DNA of 64,000 nucleotides from Enoplolaimus lenunculus (lineage: Eukaryota; Nematoda; Enoplea; Enoplida; Thoracostomopsidae), in the NCBI GenBank assembly GCA_030248215.1, contig JASANG010003329.1, positions 1 to 64,000 on the forward strand, in the 5' to 3' direction. Below, in pieces: positions 12,906-23,799 of this stretch. The position numbers and the translations under genes are program-made. The notes beneath the pieces were generated by a model. It worked only from the letters and a program-made list of their open reading frames with translations, was not told the origin of the DNA and made no database searches. How positions within the stretch are numbered: position 1 is the stretch's first letter; the number at the start of each line of letters is the position of its first letter.

Positions 12906-15900
12906 GATTTTTAGTCTTTGGTAACGCGATATTCTGTTCAGTGATGAAGTTTTTCCAATTTGTTTACGTTATTTCATTAATAGACAATGTTGTACAGCCT
13001 AACAATATTAAAAAACCAGACAGAGACCGGCTGACAGCTGAGATATATTCTGAAGACTACAAAACCGTATTTACTTTGTCTGGAGTATTTCTTTTTGCAG
13101 CAACTGATATGTTCTACAAGCAACAATACTGCAACTCAGCAACAAGCGCAAAAACGTCATCCGCCTCCAGTTGTTAGTGCAGCTCAGCAGAGATCCCAAC
13201 TTACACATCAGGCTACTTTGTCTTCACATACGCCAACCAATTCGCATTCGTCCTACAGCTCGGATGGATTTGGTTCACAGCGCAATACTAAAATGTGCCA
13301 TGTAAAACAAATTCCACATGGTGTGTTGACGCAGTACACTAGGCAGACGGATGCAATACAGAATGCCGCACTGCCGCGGAATGACTCTCCAATTATAACA
13401 AGTCCAGCTCCAACACACTCGTTACCATCGACGATAAGCAGGGATGAGCTCGAAATGTTCAAGCAAGAAGCTCTGAAAGAGGTGGGTTCAGATTCATTAA
13501 ATACCTACGTGCCAGTGCCATGGCTATTTTTTGTGCAATATTGTTAAACTTAAATATAGTTTTTCTCACAAAAACGAGAAATTACGAATGCATGTTTTAC
13601 AAATTTAGTATGCGGTAACGTTAGTTGAAGCGAGTATGGCTTTAATATTGAAGGCGCGGACTTCAACATTTTTGATAAGTTGTATACATGCGCTTAGCAG
13701 CAAGCGAGTTAACAGCAACAAAGCATATGAACGCACGTGTCAAAATGACAAAATTTGTCGTGTGGGCTTAGTGCACAGAACCATAATATTGGAAACTAAA
13801 TACTACTTGATTATTTATAACGTAACGTAACCTGTATTTTAGTCTAAAATTTTGAAAATAGCAGTGTTTTGTTATCGTCAGAACTCAATTCTAGGGGTCT
13901 ATTAGCAAATGTTTATAGCACCTATACCCACTAACCGATTGACCTCTGAAGGCCTAATCATCGACTATGTGATAGGTGCTACACAAATTCAAGAATATGG
14001 GTTTTAAAGTTAATTTTGATTCATGCGAATGAATTCATTACAGGTGGAGACGATGCGCGATGAAGAAATTGAAGAACTCGAATCCCGCGAGTCCGAACTG
14101 AATTCGACTGAATTTGATAGATTGCGTGTTTTGAGACTAGAACGCGAGTTTCAACGGCGGTTACGTGAAATGGACGAAAATCCTGATGAATACAGTGCAA
14201 CTACACCAATGGATGAGGCAAGCTTGTATAATAGCACAATCTAATAACGTTTTTGAAACATCTGGCCGGTATTTGTCCCTCTCTAGGTTACAGCTATTGT
14301 TACGCCAGTATTATCAATCATACCAGCGACCCCCTTGTTTGTTCACTGTGCAGCTCGTCGAGCCGTGTTTTCTGGTTGTTTTTAAACAGAACGCTTGCCA
14401 AATTACAACGACAACCTACTAGTGAAGTATGTAAAACCCTTGGTGCAAAATAAAAATGACTATAGTATTCTGCTACTTGGTTTACAGGATGCAGATTACA
14501 GTCCTGTTCAAGAAGGAGTAGCAAAAGCACTTCAAGAAAATATTGAGCGCCGAATTAGTGAGCATTTAGAACAAAGGCACAATATGCAACATCCCCTAGA
14601 CAGTGAAAATAGGCATTGTATCCCACAAAATAAGGTTAGTATGTTTGCACATAGGTATGTTTTGAAATTTTTGTTTGGTGGAAACTCGCAACATTACGTA
14701 CAGTACTCCATATAAACTGTAAAATAACTCGTAAATCTTGATGAAGATTATCGTAAAATATAATACTGTTAAACAGCAAGTCTGATTCTGTACACAGTGT
14801 TTTGAGTTGAAAATTAATTTTTATATTCGCAAGCAGTGAGGGAAGTAGTACCACGAATTGCGCTGAGTTAGATATTTATCCACGTTTTTATGGTTTTCGT
14901 GGCTATCTACGTTTTTATGGTTTTCGTGGCTATTTTTGCTTATTTAATTATTGAACATGGTTTTGCAATGCATGTAGTTCTAGGATAAATTCAGATGTGT
15001 GCGTATATATGATTCACTCGCTAAATACATAGCACTGTATGAATTCAAATTTCTTCACATTGATTAATTTATTTAGATCGTAAGTTTGCAGCTATCTACT
15101 GGTTCAAGATCAGAAATTGAAGACGAGTTGTTGTCAGAACAAATAAATTCTTTGGAGATCTCATTGCAGCAAAGGTGGGTTGGTTTGTTTTTAAAACTTA
15201 AAAATTTGAAACTTTTTAACTTTCGTCACAACGTGATTCTTTTTACAAAACTGCAGTTCTATATTTTACATGGCGCTAAAATCTTGTATAAATTGCTCAG
15301 TTTATCTCAGAACACAGATTTTAGTTTTGTTTGTATTTTTATATAAAAATTTTGCGTGCACTGCGAAATCGCTGGTGTATATCAAGTTGAAGCCAAGAAG
15401 AAGCTATTTGAGTTTATATCCTTCGTTCTAACCGAAATATTTATTTGTGACTAGCATGCATAGCGTCGTGGTTGTTGAAATAAGCAGCAAACTAATCGCT
15501 ATCAAAATAGAAGTAAATTCGCTTAAAAGATTTAGATGAAGTTAATGTTTGATTTTCATTTTGATTAAACATGCTTCGTGTTTGGCGATTGTATATTATG
15601 TTTTAGTATCTAACTGATTAACAGGTTCGTATTACTTTTGTATAAGATAGAATTTTTTGTTTACTGCTCTTTTGTTGGAAAATTCACAGAGAAACAACGG
15701 CGAATAATCAAGAAAAATCATCTAATTGCGCTACTACAACGGCGGTCCATTTTAGTCATCATTCACCTTCACGTGTTTATTATGATCGCCCGTCTCCTTC
15801 CAGCCAAGGATTGGAAAAGTAAGAAAAAATATAGCATGTTGTTTTCGACGTGGATTTGTTTCTATTAATTATTCTTCTAAAAGTTTAAAAACTGGTTTCA

Positions 15901-16737
15901 CCGCCTGTTAGCTTATGAAAATTAAAATACCGGGTATTATGATTCAATTAATTGAGCAAAATTTGCATTTTTCTCCGATGTTTTTACGTTTTCCTTTTAG
16001 TTCTTTTAAAACATTATCGTGATACGGACATATGTGATAATATTAAAACAGTTTTATGTCTCGCATTGTAACTTGTGATACGTGTATATACTTTTAATTT
16101 CTAGAAGTGGTGGGTTTATCGCTAGCAACAGTTATAGCCCTCCTACAAGTCCTGTCGATGCAACTGACAGCCTGCTAAGCCAATCAGGCATGTTTGTTAT
16201 CTCTGCTGGCATTAGCGATGGTAATCCCGTTAAACCAAAACCACCTGCCGTACCCGCTAAGCCACAAGTCCGTTATAACTACGCAATCGGTGGCCATGGA
16301 TCAACCATTATTGGGGCGCAAGAAGTATATAGAGATCCTCGAGAAAAACGTTTAGCGGCGGCTACGTCTGAGACAAGAACTGGAATGCCAAAACTTCAGG
16401 TTTGCTTGGGACAAACATATTTTCGATTGCAATGACAGATACTGTTGCAAGCATAATGCAGTTGTATGAACAAAATTATTAATAACAAGATGTTTTAATA
16501 CATAGTCTGCTTTAATTCTAGATGTATCGATCTTTCGCATTATATCAGTTTGGCTAAACAGACTTCAAATACATGTGCCTTGTATTTCCACTTCGGTGAA
16601 TGTTCTTATTATAGGATAGCGAGAAATTGTCGTTTTCCGATAAAAGAAAGTTGTTTGCAAAAGAAGCTGGAGAATCAACTCCTAAAGAAAAAATTAAAGT
16701 ATCATCAGCTCAACGGGAAATCGAACAGTTGGAGTAA
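4286..16737 (+). CDS. AFDN: Afadin/canoe, 3' part (DIL end, PDZ, tail)
   Basis: Afadin links nectins and other junction proteins to actin at adherens junctions. Seventeen exons are inferred: 4286-4463, 4592-4653, 5169-5324, 6493-6558, 7275-7348, 7591-7709, 7850-7952, 8074-8086, 8375-9715, 11038-11517, 13101-13481, 14044-14217, 14488-14634, 15077-15174, 15690-15818, 16105-16399 and 16615-16737. They join in one frame of 1312 codons plus stop. Landmarks in family order are the DIL end (LQLPYFLPDDGYSCD), the PDZ domain, the RADH motif, a coiled coil and the tail ending KEKIKVSSAQREIEQLE. RA and FHA domains and most of DIL are not in the window. The exons at 8074 and 8375 are the least certain. 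The introns after 4463 and 14217 begin with GC. The gene is partial at its 5' side. Confidence 0.93.
4686..4990 (+). repeat. Possible degenerate hAT-like MITE fragment
   Basis: It begins CAGGGTGCCAACAAGAACGG, close to the end sequence of the MITE group in this window, and carries the typical CGGAAGCGGAATC words. A matching right end was not found, so it may be truncated. It lies in the afadin intron between 4653 and 5169. Confidence 0.35.
5169..7709 (+). other. AFDN: Afadin PDZ domain (four exons)
   Basis: Exon 5169-5324 ends with EIVNINFERASATDKIGLSI, which holds the first PDZ strand and the carboxylate-binding loop (IGLSI). Exon 6493-6558 gives ALGIYVKKLVPNSAAER. Exon 7275-7348 gives DGRLQFGDQLLAFNG and the start of the second helix. 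Exon 7591-7709 gives AAYFMANAGRSLNFTVSKN. Together they make one complete class of PDZ fold that in known afadins binds the C-terminal tails of nectins. The phases are 0, 0, 2 and 1. Introns here hold a reversed copy of the minisatellite-bearing repeat (6826-7197). Confidence 0.92.
6826..7197 (-). repeat. Minisatellite-bearing repeat, reversed copy in afadin intron
   Basis: This is a reverse-orientation copy of the element at 50838-52140: it has the same end (GAGCGAAGCTCGAACACACG) and two repeat units containing AATTTATTCAGATTYCTCGC and GGTTTTGNAGGTTTGTAGAC. It ends with CTCCGAGCTTCGCTCAA, the opposite end of the family. It sits between two PDZ exons. Being non-coding and intronic, it probably has little effect on the gene. 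Confidence 0.75.
7850..8086 (+). other. AFDN: Afadin RADH exon and probable 13-nt exon
   Basis: Exon 7850-7952 (donor GTACGT) encodes a segment ending KPERRADHT, matching the KNRADHRSSPNVANQPP region that follows the PDZ domain in vertebrate afadin. It ends in phase 2. The next large exon does not fit that phase. A 13-nt candidate at 8074-8086, flanked by ATCTGCAG and GTAATG, reads AACGTGGCTGGA after completing the split codon (NVAG) and restores the frame to the acceptor at 8375. This micro-exon is inferred from phase and splice signals only. Confidence 0.4.
8375..9715 (+). other. AFDN: Large afadin tail exon, low complexity
   Basis: A single 447-codon exon rich in Gln, Ser, Thr, Asn and His, in the position of the proline-rich and disordered tail of afadin. 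The open frame continues 5' to about 8336; the acceptor was set at 8375 for phase, but one at 8349 would keep DQPPAV, which resembles NQPPSP of the vertebrate protein. A motif YTPIWIG occurs twice, about residues 285 and 375 of the exon's frame, each followed by an Ala/Gly-rich stretch; this points to an internal duplication of a short motif. The donor is GCG|GTAAGC in phase 0. No folded domain was recognised. Confidence 0.8.
10829..10911. repeat. (TTG)n microsatellite
   Basis: Mostly TTG triplets with a few changes, in the afadin intron between 9715 and 11038. The poly-Leu and poly-Asn reading frames over it are not genes. Confidence 0.95.
11038..11517 (+). other. AFDN: Afadin tail exon
   Basis: A phase 0-0 exon of 160 codons encoding a Ser/Asn/Glu-rich stretch, with YRRPNMPLAKSLPSL and NMERSSVMERLNARQQTL as the most structured parts. 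An alternative acceptor at 11029 is also in frame; 11038 was preferred because TTTTTCAG precedes it. The frame stays open beyond 11517 to 11670, so intron retention would add about 50 residues, but AAG|GTTTGT is an acceptable donor and the next exon fits in phase 0. Confidence 0.75.
11780..12029. repeat. Possible small inverted-repeat element
   Basis: The stretch is bounded by a perfect 9-bp inverted repeat, TTAGGCTAG on the left and CTAGCCTAA on the right. It lies in the afadin intron before exon 13101. No second copy was seen in the window, so it could also be chance. Confidence 0.3.
12468..12640. repeat. (ATT)n microsatellite
   Basis: About 170 bases of ATT triplets with scattered GTT and ATC interruptions in an afadin intron. 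Poly-Leu and poly-Ile reading frames here are artefacts. Confidence 0.95.
12715..12832 (-). repeat. Fragment of the minisatellite-bearing repeat, reversed
   Basis: It carries GACGGGCAGACACCCACCTTTCGACCCCCGA and a degenerate TTCGCGAAACTTCGAGC, the reverse complement of the left end of the element at 50838 (GGGGGTCGAAAGGTGGATGTCC). The internal repeat units are absent. Confidence 0.65.
12852..12904. repeat. (TTA)n/(TAA)n palindrome
   Basis: A run of TTA triplets switches at about 12872 to a run of TAA triplets, so the two halves are complementary and can fold into one hairpin. It directly follows the repeat fragment ending near 12832. Confidence 0.9.
13101..14634 (+). other. AFDN: Afadin coiled-coil exons
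   Basis: Exon 13101-13481 ends in SRDELEMFKQEALKE; exon 14044-14217 gives VETMRDEEIEELESRES and then FDRLRVLRLEREFQRRLRE, which matches vertebrate ESDRLRKLMLEWQFQKRLQE; exon 14488-14634 continues with DADYSPVQEGVAKALQENIE. These are charged helices likely to form the coiled coil of afadin. All three exons are in phase 0. Phase 0 and the lack of a suitable GT force the donor GAG|GCAAGC after 14217, a second GC-AG intron in this gene. Confidence 0.88.
15077..16399 (+). other. AFDN: Afadin C-terminal tail exons
   Basis: Exon 15077-15174 encodes SRSEIEDELLSEQINSLEIS; exon 15690-15818 encodes a Ser/Thr-rich piece with HHSPSRVYYDRPSPSS; exon 16105-16399 encodes a proline-rich KPKPPAVPAKP motif, a possible SH3 ligand, followed by IIGAQEVYRDPREKRLA, a signature of the afadin C-terminus. 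Phases 0, 2 and 2 fit exactly. An acceptor at 15092 would also be in frame for the first of these. Confidence 0.88.
16615..16737 (+). other. AFDN: Last afadin exon
   Basis: Forty codons and a TAA stop. DSEKLSFSDKRKLFAKEAG and then KVSSAQREIEQLE match the conserved end of afadins, where KLSFKEKMKLFAKEAGE and SRAQREIE are typical. A MITE begins 86 bases after the stop and contains an AATAAA at 17031, which may serve as the polyadenylation signal; this last point is inference. Confidence 0.95.
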
Positions 16738-16822
16738 AAATATATTGAAACTCACGCCAATTTTGTTGTTTTCGTTTTTGTGAAATTTGTTGTTAAATAT
16801 CATTTTTCTAAAAACAATGTAT

Positions 16823-17256
16823 CAGGGTGCGACCGGAATTCGGGATACTGCATTTTCCCCTTCCGGTTCTGTTTTCTTGTTACCGGGATTGAAAATTCCG
16901 GTAGTGTCAAATTTTGGCCTTTTTTAAGTTTGCTAATATTTAGGAAGCCATGTTGAAGCCATTTGTTCAATTAGTGACGCTACAAATTAAATCGATTTAA
17001 TTTAGTATATAAACCTTGACAATCGCCGAAAATAAATCGTCGAAGATAGATTTCGTTTCAGTTGGTAAGGAAAATCTAAAATACCACAGATTAAGTCAAT
17101 ACATCTTTTCAACTAAGGTTATTTCACCAATAATACAGCAAAAAAATTAAATAACTTTTTGGCGGCATGCATTTTTCACTTTCCGGTTCCGGATCTGGTT
17201 CCAGTAACTTTTTCAAATTCCGGTTTTGGTAAATTGTTAATTTCGGTTGCACCTTG
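16823..17256. mobile_element. hAT-like MITE, CCGGAA family, in afadin 3' flank
   Basis: The left end is CAGGGTGCGACCGGAATTC and the right end is TTTCGGTTGCACCTTG, an imperfect inverted pair. The interior has CTTCCGGTTCCGGATC and the shared GACAATCGCCGAAAATAAA block found in other copies. The flanking octamers CAATGTAT and CAATGCGC share only their first five bases, so the target duplication has decayed or the ends are slightly off. Confidence 0.8.
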
Positions 17257-18960
17257 CAATGCGCACATAGTAAAAATTAGAATCCTTTATCGTATATTTT
17301 TCGAAAATTGGTCATGATCATATTAAATGATCATGATAGTATGCTGGTTTGCTTTCCTTTAGCGACCGATCTCGAGCGAAAACAATTAGTATTCGAGAGC
17401 TCGTTCTCCCAGTATAAAATAGTCCCCGAATATGTAAGCAGTGTGTAAATGAAGATTCGAATTACGGGTTTTCCGAATACATATCCAACTTTTAGCGTAT
17501 GATTTTTAGACATACATCGACAAAACTATTATGTATTATAGGTAAGCAACCTTAAAGTAACATATTTTTAATTTCACTTGTATTGAATCCGGTGGTACAT
17601 CGGTTTGCTTATAAAGTGACCTTGCTAAGTTGTTAGTGTTGTTTGCTGATTTTTTGTTTAATGATTTCGTATATTTTTAATCGTGAGTTCAGGTATCATG
17701 TGCAGTAATTTCAGTTCGCATATGTATGTACGTTTACTCAGTTTTTGGTTGTATCAAATCAATTATAGAAGATATACAAATCTGAAATGCTTAAATAAGT
17801 AAAACTGGAACGCGCACCATACGTAATTAGGCATCACTTTTTGTGCGAACAAAATCTAGCAAAGGCAGCTTATGCGCTACGTCAGCAAAACTTTTCGTGT
17901 GATGTATAATCTAAAATGTCAATGAGCGGTCCAAAATGTTATGATGATAACATTTAATAAGATTATTCGTTTGTTGAAATTACATTATTCGTACGTCAGT
18001 ACATCAAGAGTGCACATGTTGCCGATTTTTATATTTATATTGATTTACATTTTGTCATTGTGAATATATACAGCGTGCGGTTTATCAAAATACCGTGCAA
18101 TTATTTCAACGTCCTATGGTGTTTATTTTGATTTTATAATACATTTATTCCGCTGCCTCTTGGTTGTGCTATTTATCTTAGCGTTTTAATATTTATTTCA
18201 GCTTTTCGTAAAGTTCGCTACACATATCTGTTTCTTTCCATTTTTCTTTGGATTCAAGTGTGTTGGGTACAGGTTGTTTTATTTATAGTCTCTTATAAAA
18301 ATATGGCGTCTCGAGCGGGTTCATGTATTCGTTTTGTTAATTGGAAAGACACAGGTGCACTTTAAAAGTCTTTCTTTGTTAGGTTTGCAAGACTTTTACG
18401 TTACGTGATATTGGATTTGACTCTAGACAAGAAATTCAGCTCATGGTAAGTTTAAACCATGACTTAAAACTAGAGACAACAATACGTAACGCGAACGACG
18501 CCACTTCTTATTTGACAAAACAGTTCCTTGTCTAATGTTAGGCGGAATAAAAGCTTAAATTTTTCACCAGAACGGAGCCTAATATAAATTGTTGTTGGTG
18601 AGCTGGAAACGAACATCTAGTACCGTCAATATATGTTATTTCATTGTTGGGTTTAATTGTTTCTATACTATTTTGAATGTTGTTTTACGTAAAAATAATA
18701 GGCAAAATTCTAATGTCATCATATTTTGGTGGAAGGTTTCTGATACACTACGCCGCACAGTAACATCCATTGGGAAAGTCTAGCCTAGCCAAAACTATTG
18801 GTAACATTTTAATATATTATTTCATTGGTCTTTCGAAGCCTGAGAGTTATTATTAACAGCGAATCTATTAAATTTTTTAAACATTTCTTATTTCTGTAAA
18901 GATTTGTACATATTCAATAAACCTATGCGTTGCTATTGTTGATTTAGTGCTGGTTCAAAC
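17257..18960. other. Intergenic, one orphan exon-like segment
   Basis: No gene was recognised. A 63-nt stretch at 18383-18445 is flanked by TTTCTTTGTTAG and GTAAGT and is open in phase 0 (VCKTFTLRDIGFDSRQEIQL). It matches nothing I know and is reported separately as an observation. Confidence 0.4.
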
Positions 18961-18964
18961 TCAA

Positions 18965-19129
18965 CTGCATTTGGTATTGGAGAGTACAATTTGGGATAAT
19001 TGACATATATGGACTCCAATTAGGGTTTAGGGATTCTATCCGCTTACGGACTCTTATTAATAGGTATGCGGACTCGTATTGATTGGGACTCAAAATGCCC
19101 TCCCCCCTCTTATTCGGGTCAATACAGTA
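18965..19129 (-). mobile_element. Half copy of a TA-flanked MITE
   Basis: The right end CTCTTATTCGGGTCAATACAGTA and the inner GGGACTCAAAATG and ATATATGGACTCCAATTAGGG words match the element at 57184-57550 in reverse. Only one end is present. Confidence 0.65.
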
Positions 19130-19313
19130 CTGTTTAGAACTTTATTCGTGTTTAACCCTCAGATGCCCACCTCTTAGAACTTACGCCGATGCACACTAGG
19201 GGTGATTTTTACTCCAGTAAAAACCTAACAGAATTCAATAACAAAAGTACAAAATTTTAAGTAGCACAGTACTTTGAGTCCAAGTTATAGAATTTCCATT
19301 TATTTATATTCAA

Positions 19314-21637
19314 TCAGAAGTATCAGATTCCTGTTCTTCATTGATGCAGCAAGTACAAACCAAAATCAAATGGCCTTTGCATACCGACCTACCACATTTG
19401 CTGCAATGTTTGGTTGATTTTCTATTGCGATTTCAAGGACATACATGGCATCTACCAGGAAGACTTTGAGTATCTGCAGGAACCTCAGACAACGTAAACC
19501 CCATCTGCTTAAATCTGGTTTTAACGTTTCCTTGCAAAGCGTCAGGGTTTTGTAGGCGAGTTAGCTGTCTGTGGTGGAGTAAAAATACACTTAATTGTTT
19601 TACAGCGAGTTAGGCCTACTGTAGTAAAACTTGTATGCTAGGTTAATAAATGTTCTTTCTCCTTACGTCTTAAAACTAACCATTGGAACGTTTTTCACGT
19701 TATGTTAACTGTTCGCACGTTTATTATTTATAGATCCGTGCTATAAACAAAGGTGTCGTCTAATGCCTACTATAATTTATGATGCAAACTTATGCAATCG
19801 CAAAAAAGCACTATAGACTTCACATTTTTGAGTGATATTATAAATTTTCTCTCCTCGCGGTCTGAAAACTAACCATTGGTGCGGCCTCTAGTAATCGAAG
19901 CTACGAGTAATGCTTCAACAGACGGCGAAAGCTGCAGTCGTACTCTCGGCGCAGTGAGTAGCAAGGTGCTGTTGGGCTCAGTTACCGGAGCATAGATGCT
20001 AATTTACTGCACAAATGTGCTGCAACAGTACATACGCCCCATTTTGGGTTTGACTTAGCACTCAAGTATGGTTGTTAAACTATTATTGGACCAATAAAAA
20101 CGAGTCGTTGCGGCTGATCTTAGGTTGCGTACATACACTCAACAAAGGTTTTCTATGACTGCTTCCAAGGTTGAACCGGAGGTTAAAAACACCGGCACCA
20201 AGATAAAAATTTGCAAGAGCTGAGCGGGAGGTGAAACGAAATGAAATAGTTAAAATAGCGTTTAATTTTCTGATTTTAGTAAATACCTGTAAAACGGTTT
20301 TCAAGCACTTTAGTTGTGCTGTATTATTTAAGGATTCCCGACAAATAACTCCTAAAATTGTACCAAACCGTAATTTTGTGTAACTATGTAATATTTCACT
20401 ACCGAAATGCCGGACCTAAACCTGTGGTTATTTACTGAGCGGTGAAAAAATTCTAGTCGAGAATTTGCAACAAAACTTATCAAAATCTTTCTTTTGTGTT
20501 CATAGCACATATTTTTCTGATGATTGCCGCGAGCGAAAACAAAAAGCAATAATGGCGACCTGCGAGTCGCTCGTTTGCAAGTGGATAGTCGAACAAGGTG
20601 GTCGATATTATCGACGCCAGACTTTGTATTATTGTAGTGCAGTACAATATCTGGTTTGTTCCCGTGTTCCGGATCAACTTTAGTATCGTGCTGCATAAAA
20701 AAGCTATCGCACGTCGCTGCGCCCGGTATTTTGCCACGGCGTTGTTAGCGACTTGAGTTGCGCCAAGATTGATGTTCCTGTCTCGGTTAGGTCGTCTACC
20801 AAGATATACCTGACCCTTTACCGGATAAGATGTCGCTGCGTCGCAGTTCCAGAATATTTTATACCATATTTTCCAGGTTTTGAAGCCAGAAATAGTCGAA
20901 AGCTGCACCTTCCCCGAAAACTGACTAACTTTTCATCAACTGTCATGTCAAATTCTGGTCAATCCATCTGGCATTGGCGCGCCTGAAACATACCCCAAAC
21001 CTCTCGCAAGGCGGCCATTTTGTCTTCTTTACGTTTGTTTTCTCTGGTAGCTTCATTGTCAAACCGAATATGCAACAAAATATCCCAAATCGGATTCGAC
21101 GCATTACCGACCTGAACACTGGGCGGGAATTTGTTGACCTGATCTCGGCGACCGATTCTTGGTTACTCTTATAAACTCCCACAAGTATAATAAGCCAGTG
21201 AATGCTCTCAGTTCATCGAGGTCTATTGGTTTCCAGTCAGCTGTCGTTTGTGATGCACGTCGATTCGTTTCTCGTACCACGATAAGCAGAATATCATCAG
21301 TGACGAATAAACAATAGCTTTCCTTGATATCTTGTACTTGAGCAAGGCGAGTAACACCAGGTGCTTGCCGAACAATATTTGCAGGGTTTGATCGAATATT
21401 CGCAGTAGTGGGAGGTTCCATAAACCATTTTCTCCCGCTCTTAGCGAAAAAATAATCCGCTTTAGATCGCTTAGCAAACGTAAGTAGAACATTGATGTCG
21501 GTTGAATCTAACGATTCAGAGCTTGACTGATTATTGAATTCTGATGTTACGGCACTGTCTTCTTCAGAAACGTCTTTTTCTTCTAAATTTTGGTCGCAAA
21601 AATTCTCGTCAGAATCCTCTAGACCAATAACGTTCAA
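19314..21637 (-). pseudogene. piggyBac transposase, broken
   Basis: piggyBac transposase catalyses cut-and-paste movement at TTAA. The N-terminal part (21640 down to about 20940) has GRKWFMEPP, NIVRQAPGVTRLA, the helix LFVTDDILLIVVRETNRRA and the WKPIDLDELRAFTGLL segment. After a frame change comes ESVAEIRSTNSRPVFRSVM. The region 20352-20700 has KPDIVLHYNNTKSGVDNID, where the conserved last Asp of the catalytic triad sits, then TCKRATRRSPLLLF. The C-terminal zinc finger (19314-19570) reads RCHVCP, a stop, then KHCSKCGRSVCKGHLILVC. Stops and frame changes and the insertion near 19570-20350 make it inactive. Confidence 0.9.
19858..20002 (+). repeat. Conserved ~145-nt module, copy 1 (inside piggyBac)
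   Basis: Shares long identical words with 31605-31760 and 35954-36101, such as GCTGCAGTCGTACTC, GTAGCAAGGTGC and GTTGGGCT. It lies in the stretch that interrupts the piggyBac transposase. It is non-coding in all frames and matches no RNA I know; it may be the body of a SINE. Confidence 0.7.
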
Positions 21638-23799
21638 TACTGATATTTTGATAAGTAAAGCGCGGAAAAATTAGCAATGGAGTTATATATAGTTGCTTAT
21701 TTGAATGTTCTATGATTATCAAGTATGTAAAATTTGCTAAAATAAATGTAAAATTCTAAATTGAACATAAAATGACATGTATAATTTATCCAACGGCCAA
21801 TTTACAATGGGGTAATTTTTCACCACAGGTGGGCTTTGTAACATATTTTCAAACAAAGTTCTCAAAAAACTCCAACGCAAATGAGCTCTCTTTCGATAAG
21901 CTTGTCAAAGTAATCATTATAGCACGCTAGAAAGCTACTAGAATTGAGGCTCTGTATTTACTCATCTGAGTAGAGTTACCGAAAATTATTTTTTGCTGAG
22001 GTAATTTTTTACCCCAGGTGTGCATAATTTTAATATTGATATTAGTGTAATCTTATTTGCTGACATAATCTCCATATGAACGGTGGCGAAGTGACTTTTT
22101 GAATAAAAAGTTCTCTGCCGAATATCCCAACAATGAAATGTTTCGCATTCTGGAGTATCATTCATTCATTAGTCTGGTTAGCCGACCTCAATTACCGCTG
22201 AAGATTGCAGCCGGATTTCGAGGCTTGAAGGAGTAATTTTCGTTTCCTCACAATCACAGTAGTTCTTTATGGTAGGGTTGCAATCGGAAGTAAATTTTGT
22301 CGGAAGCGGAATCGGAATTTAAGTTTTAATAATTATATCAAAAAGTAAAGTGTATGACATCTGACTTTTTGTTGCAGTATGTTTGTCTGTATTGTTCACA
22401 GTTTCAGGAAAAATTGCTTGTATAGCTGACTGTATTAGCGATCTACTTATCTGTAAAATTGTGATATTAATGGATGCCTGTCAATTCTAAAAGCAGCCTG
22501 TCAATTTTCAAAGCACAGGAACAACTTGGCCTTAAGTTCAAATGCAGTTAAGCATTTTGAGCATTTCAAAACTTTAAATATGAAGTCTTTATGAAATCAT
22601 AAATAACAGGTCCCACTTTTTTGAAAATTAACCAATTCAATGAAGCGTCGTTTTTACTACAGTAAGGATACTTTTAAACCAAATATCGAGTAATATTTAA
22701 GAACTGGTGGGGCTAACATCACTGCTTGCCAGGGTGCAACCGGAATTCCGGTTCCGGTAGGGAAATCCGGTATTTTGCACTGTCCGGTTCCGGTAATAAA
22801 TCCGGTATTTTCTCACCGGAAATTTCCGGTATTTGCGGTATTGATATTTTTTCTCATTCTGAAATTTAAGAAAAATTAGCATATTATTCAAACTTATTTT
22901 CTTAAATTGTCAGAGCGTGTGCTGCCAAATTTTCAGTTTGTGCCATACTCCATAATTTGTCATACGGTTCCAGCTTCTGCATTTGTTTCAAGATTTTGGC
23001 ATTGTAAGTTGTGTTTTAGATTGGATTTCAGTTTCCAATAATGCTCGAGGGCACAGAGTGTTAGCTTAGAAGCCAAGTGTACCCTTGATTATGCTTATCA
23101 TGGAATGAACTTCGTGGTGCAAATGTTCACGAGCAGCTTGGCTAGCGAAGTTTTTTGGCTGACTAGTTTCAAATGCTCCACAAGCATTATATAAACGAAA
23201 AATCCTTTTCCAAAACGGTTAGCTTGAGTTTATAGGCTAAAATGTAAATTAATTCGCATCCTAGCCTAGACCAAAATTAAGGCAAAATTCGATATTCAAG
23301 TAATTTAGCTGTTTTTGCAACACTGATTGAGTTATAACGGTCTCAAAATTCAGTTAATCTACGGCTTAATATGATTTAGGATTCAAGTTGTAAACTCCAT
23401 TAACTTGAAGCGCAAATTTTGTTCTTGAGTTATAGCTCTCAACCCGTAGATTCAGTGCTCTCATCTTGTAATTAAGACCAGAAATATGAAATGGTTGTTG
23501 TAATTTATAATTTAATGATTTTGCACCCATTATATAAGTGATAAAACTGTCTACCTAAATTATGTTACAAAACAACTTAAACTATACCCATTAAAATTAG
23601 GCTCAAATCACGTCCCTAGAATCAGCAACCACATTTGAGAGCAATACAATGTAATTTCAATAAGAACAGATTTTATCCGCATCAGTTTAAATTACGATAA
23701 AAATGTTGAATTGGAAAAAGAAACATTTTCTAACATTTATCCTATTGTTAGTCTGCCTTGAGCTGCGAAGTATAACTTTAGATAACGTTTTAACTGCGC

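Larger units (their letters stand above)
19156..22030 (-). mobile_element. Decayed piggyBac DNA transposon
   Basis: The left end follows TTAA (19152-19155) and starts CCCTCAGATGCCCACC, as expected for piggyBac. Near 19190 GATGCACACTAGGGGTGATT is an inverted partner of AGGTAATTTTTTACCCCAGG at about 21998-22020, so the right end lies close to 22030, though its exact terminus and second TTAA are not certain. Inside, on the minus strand, lie pieces of a piggyBac transposase. An unrelated stretch of about 780 bp interrupts it near 19570-20350. Confidence 0.85.
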
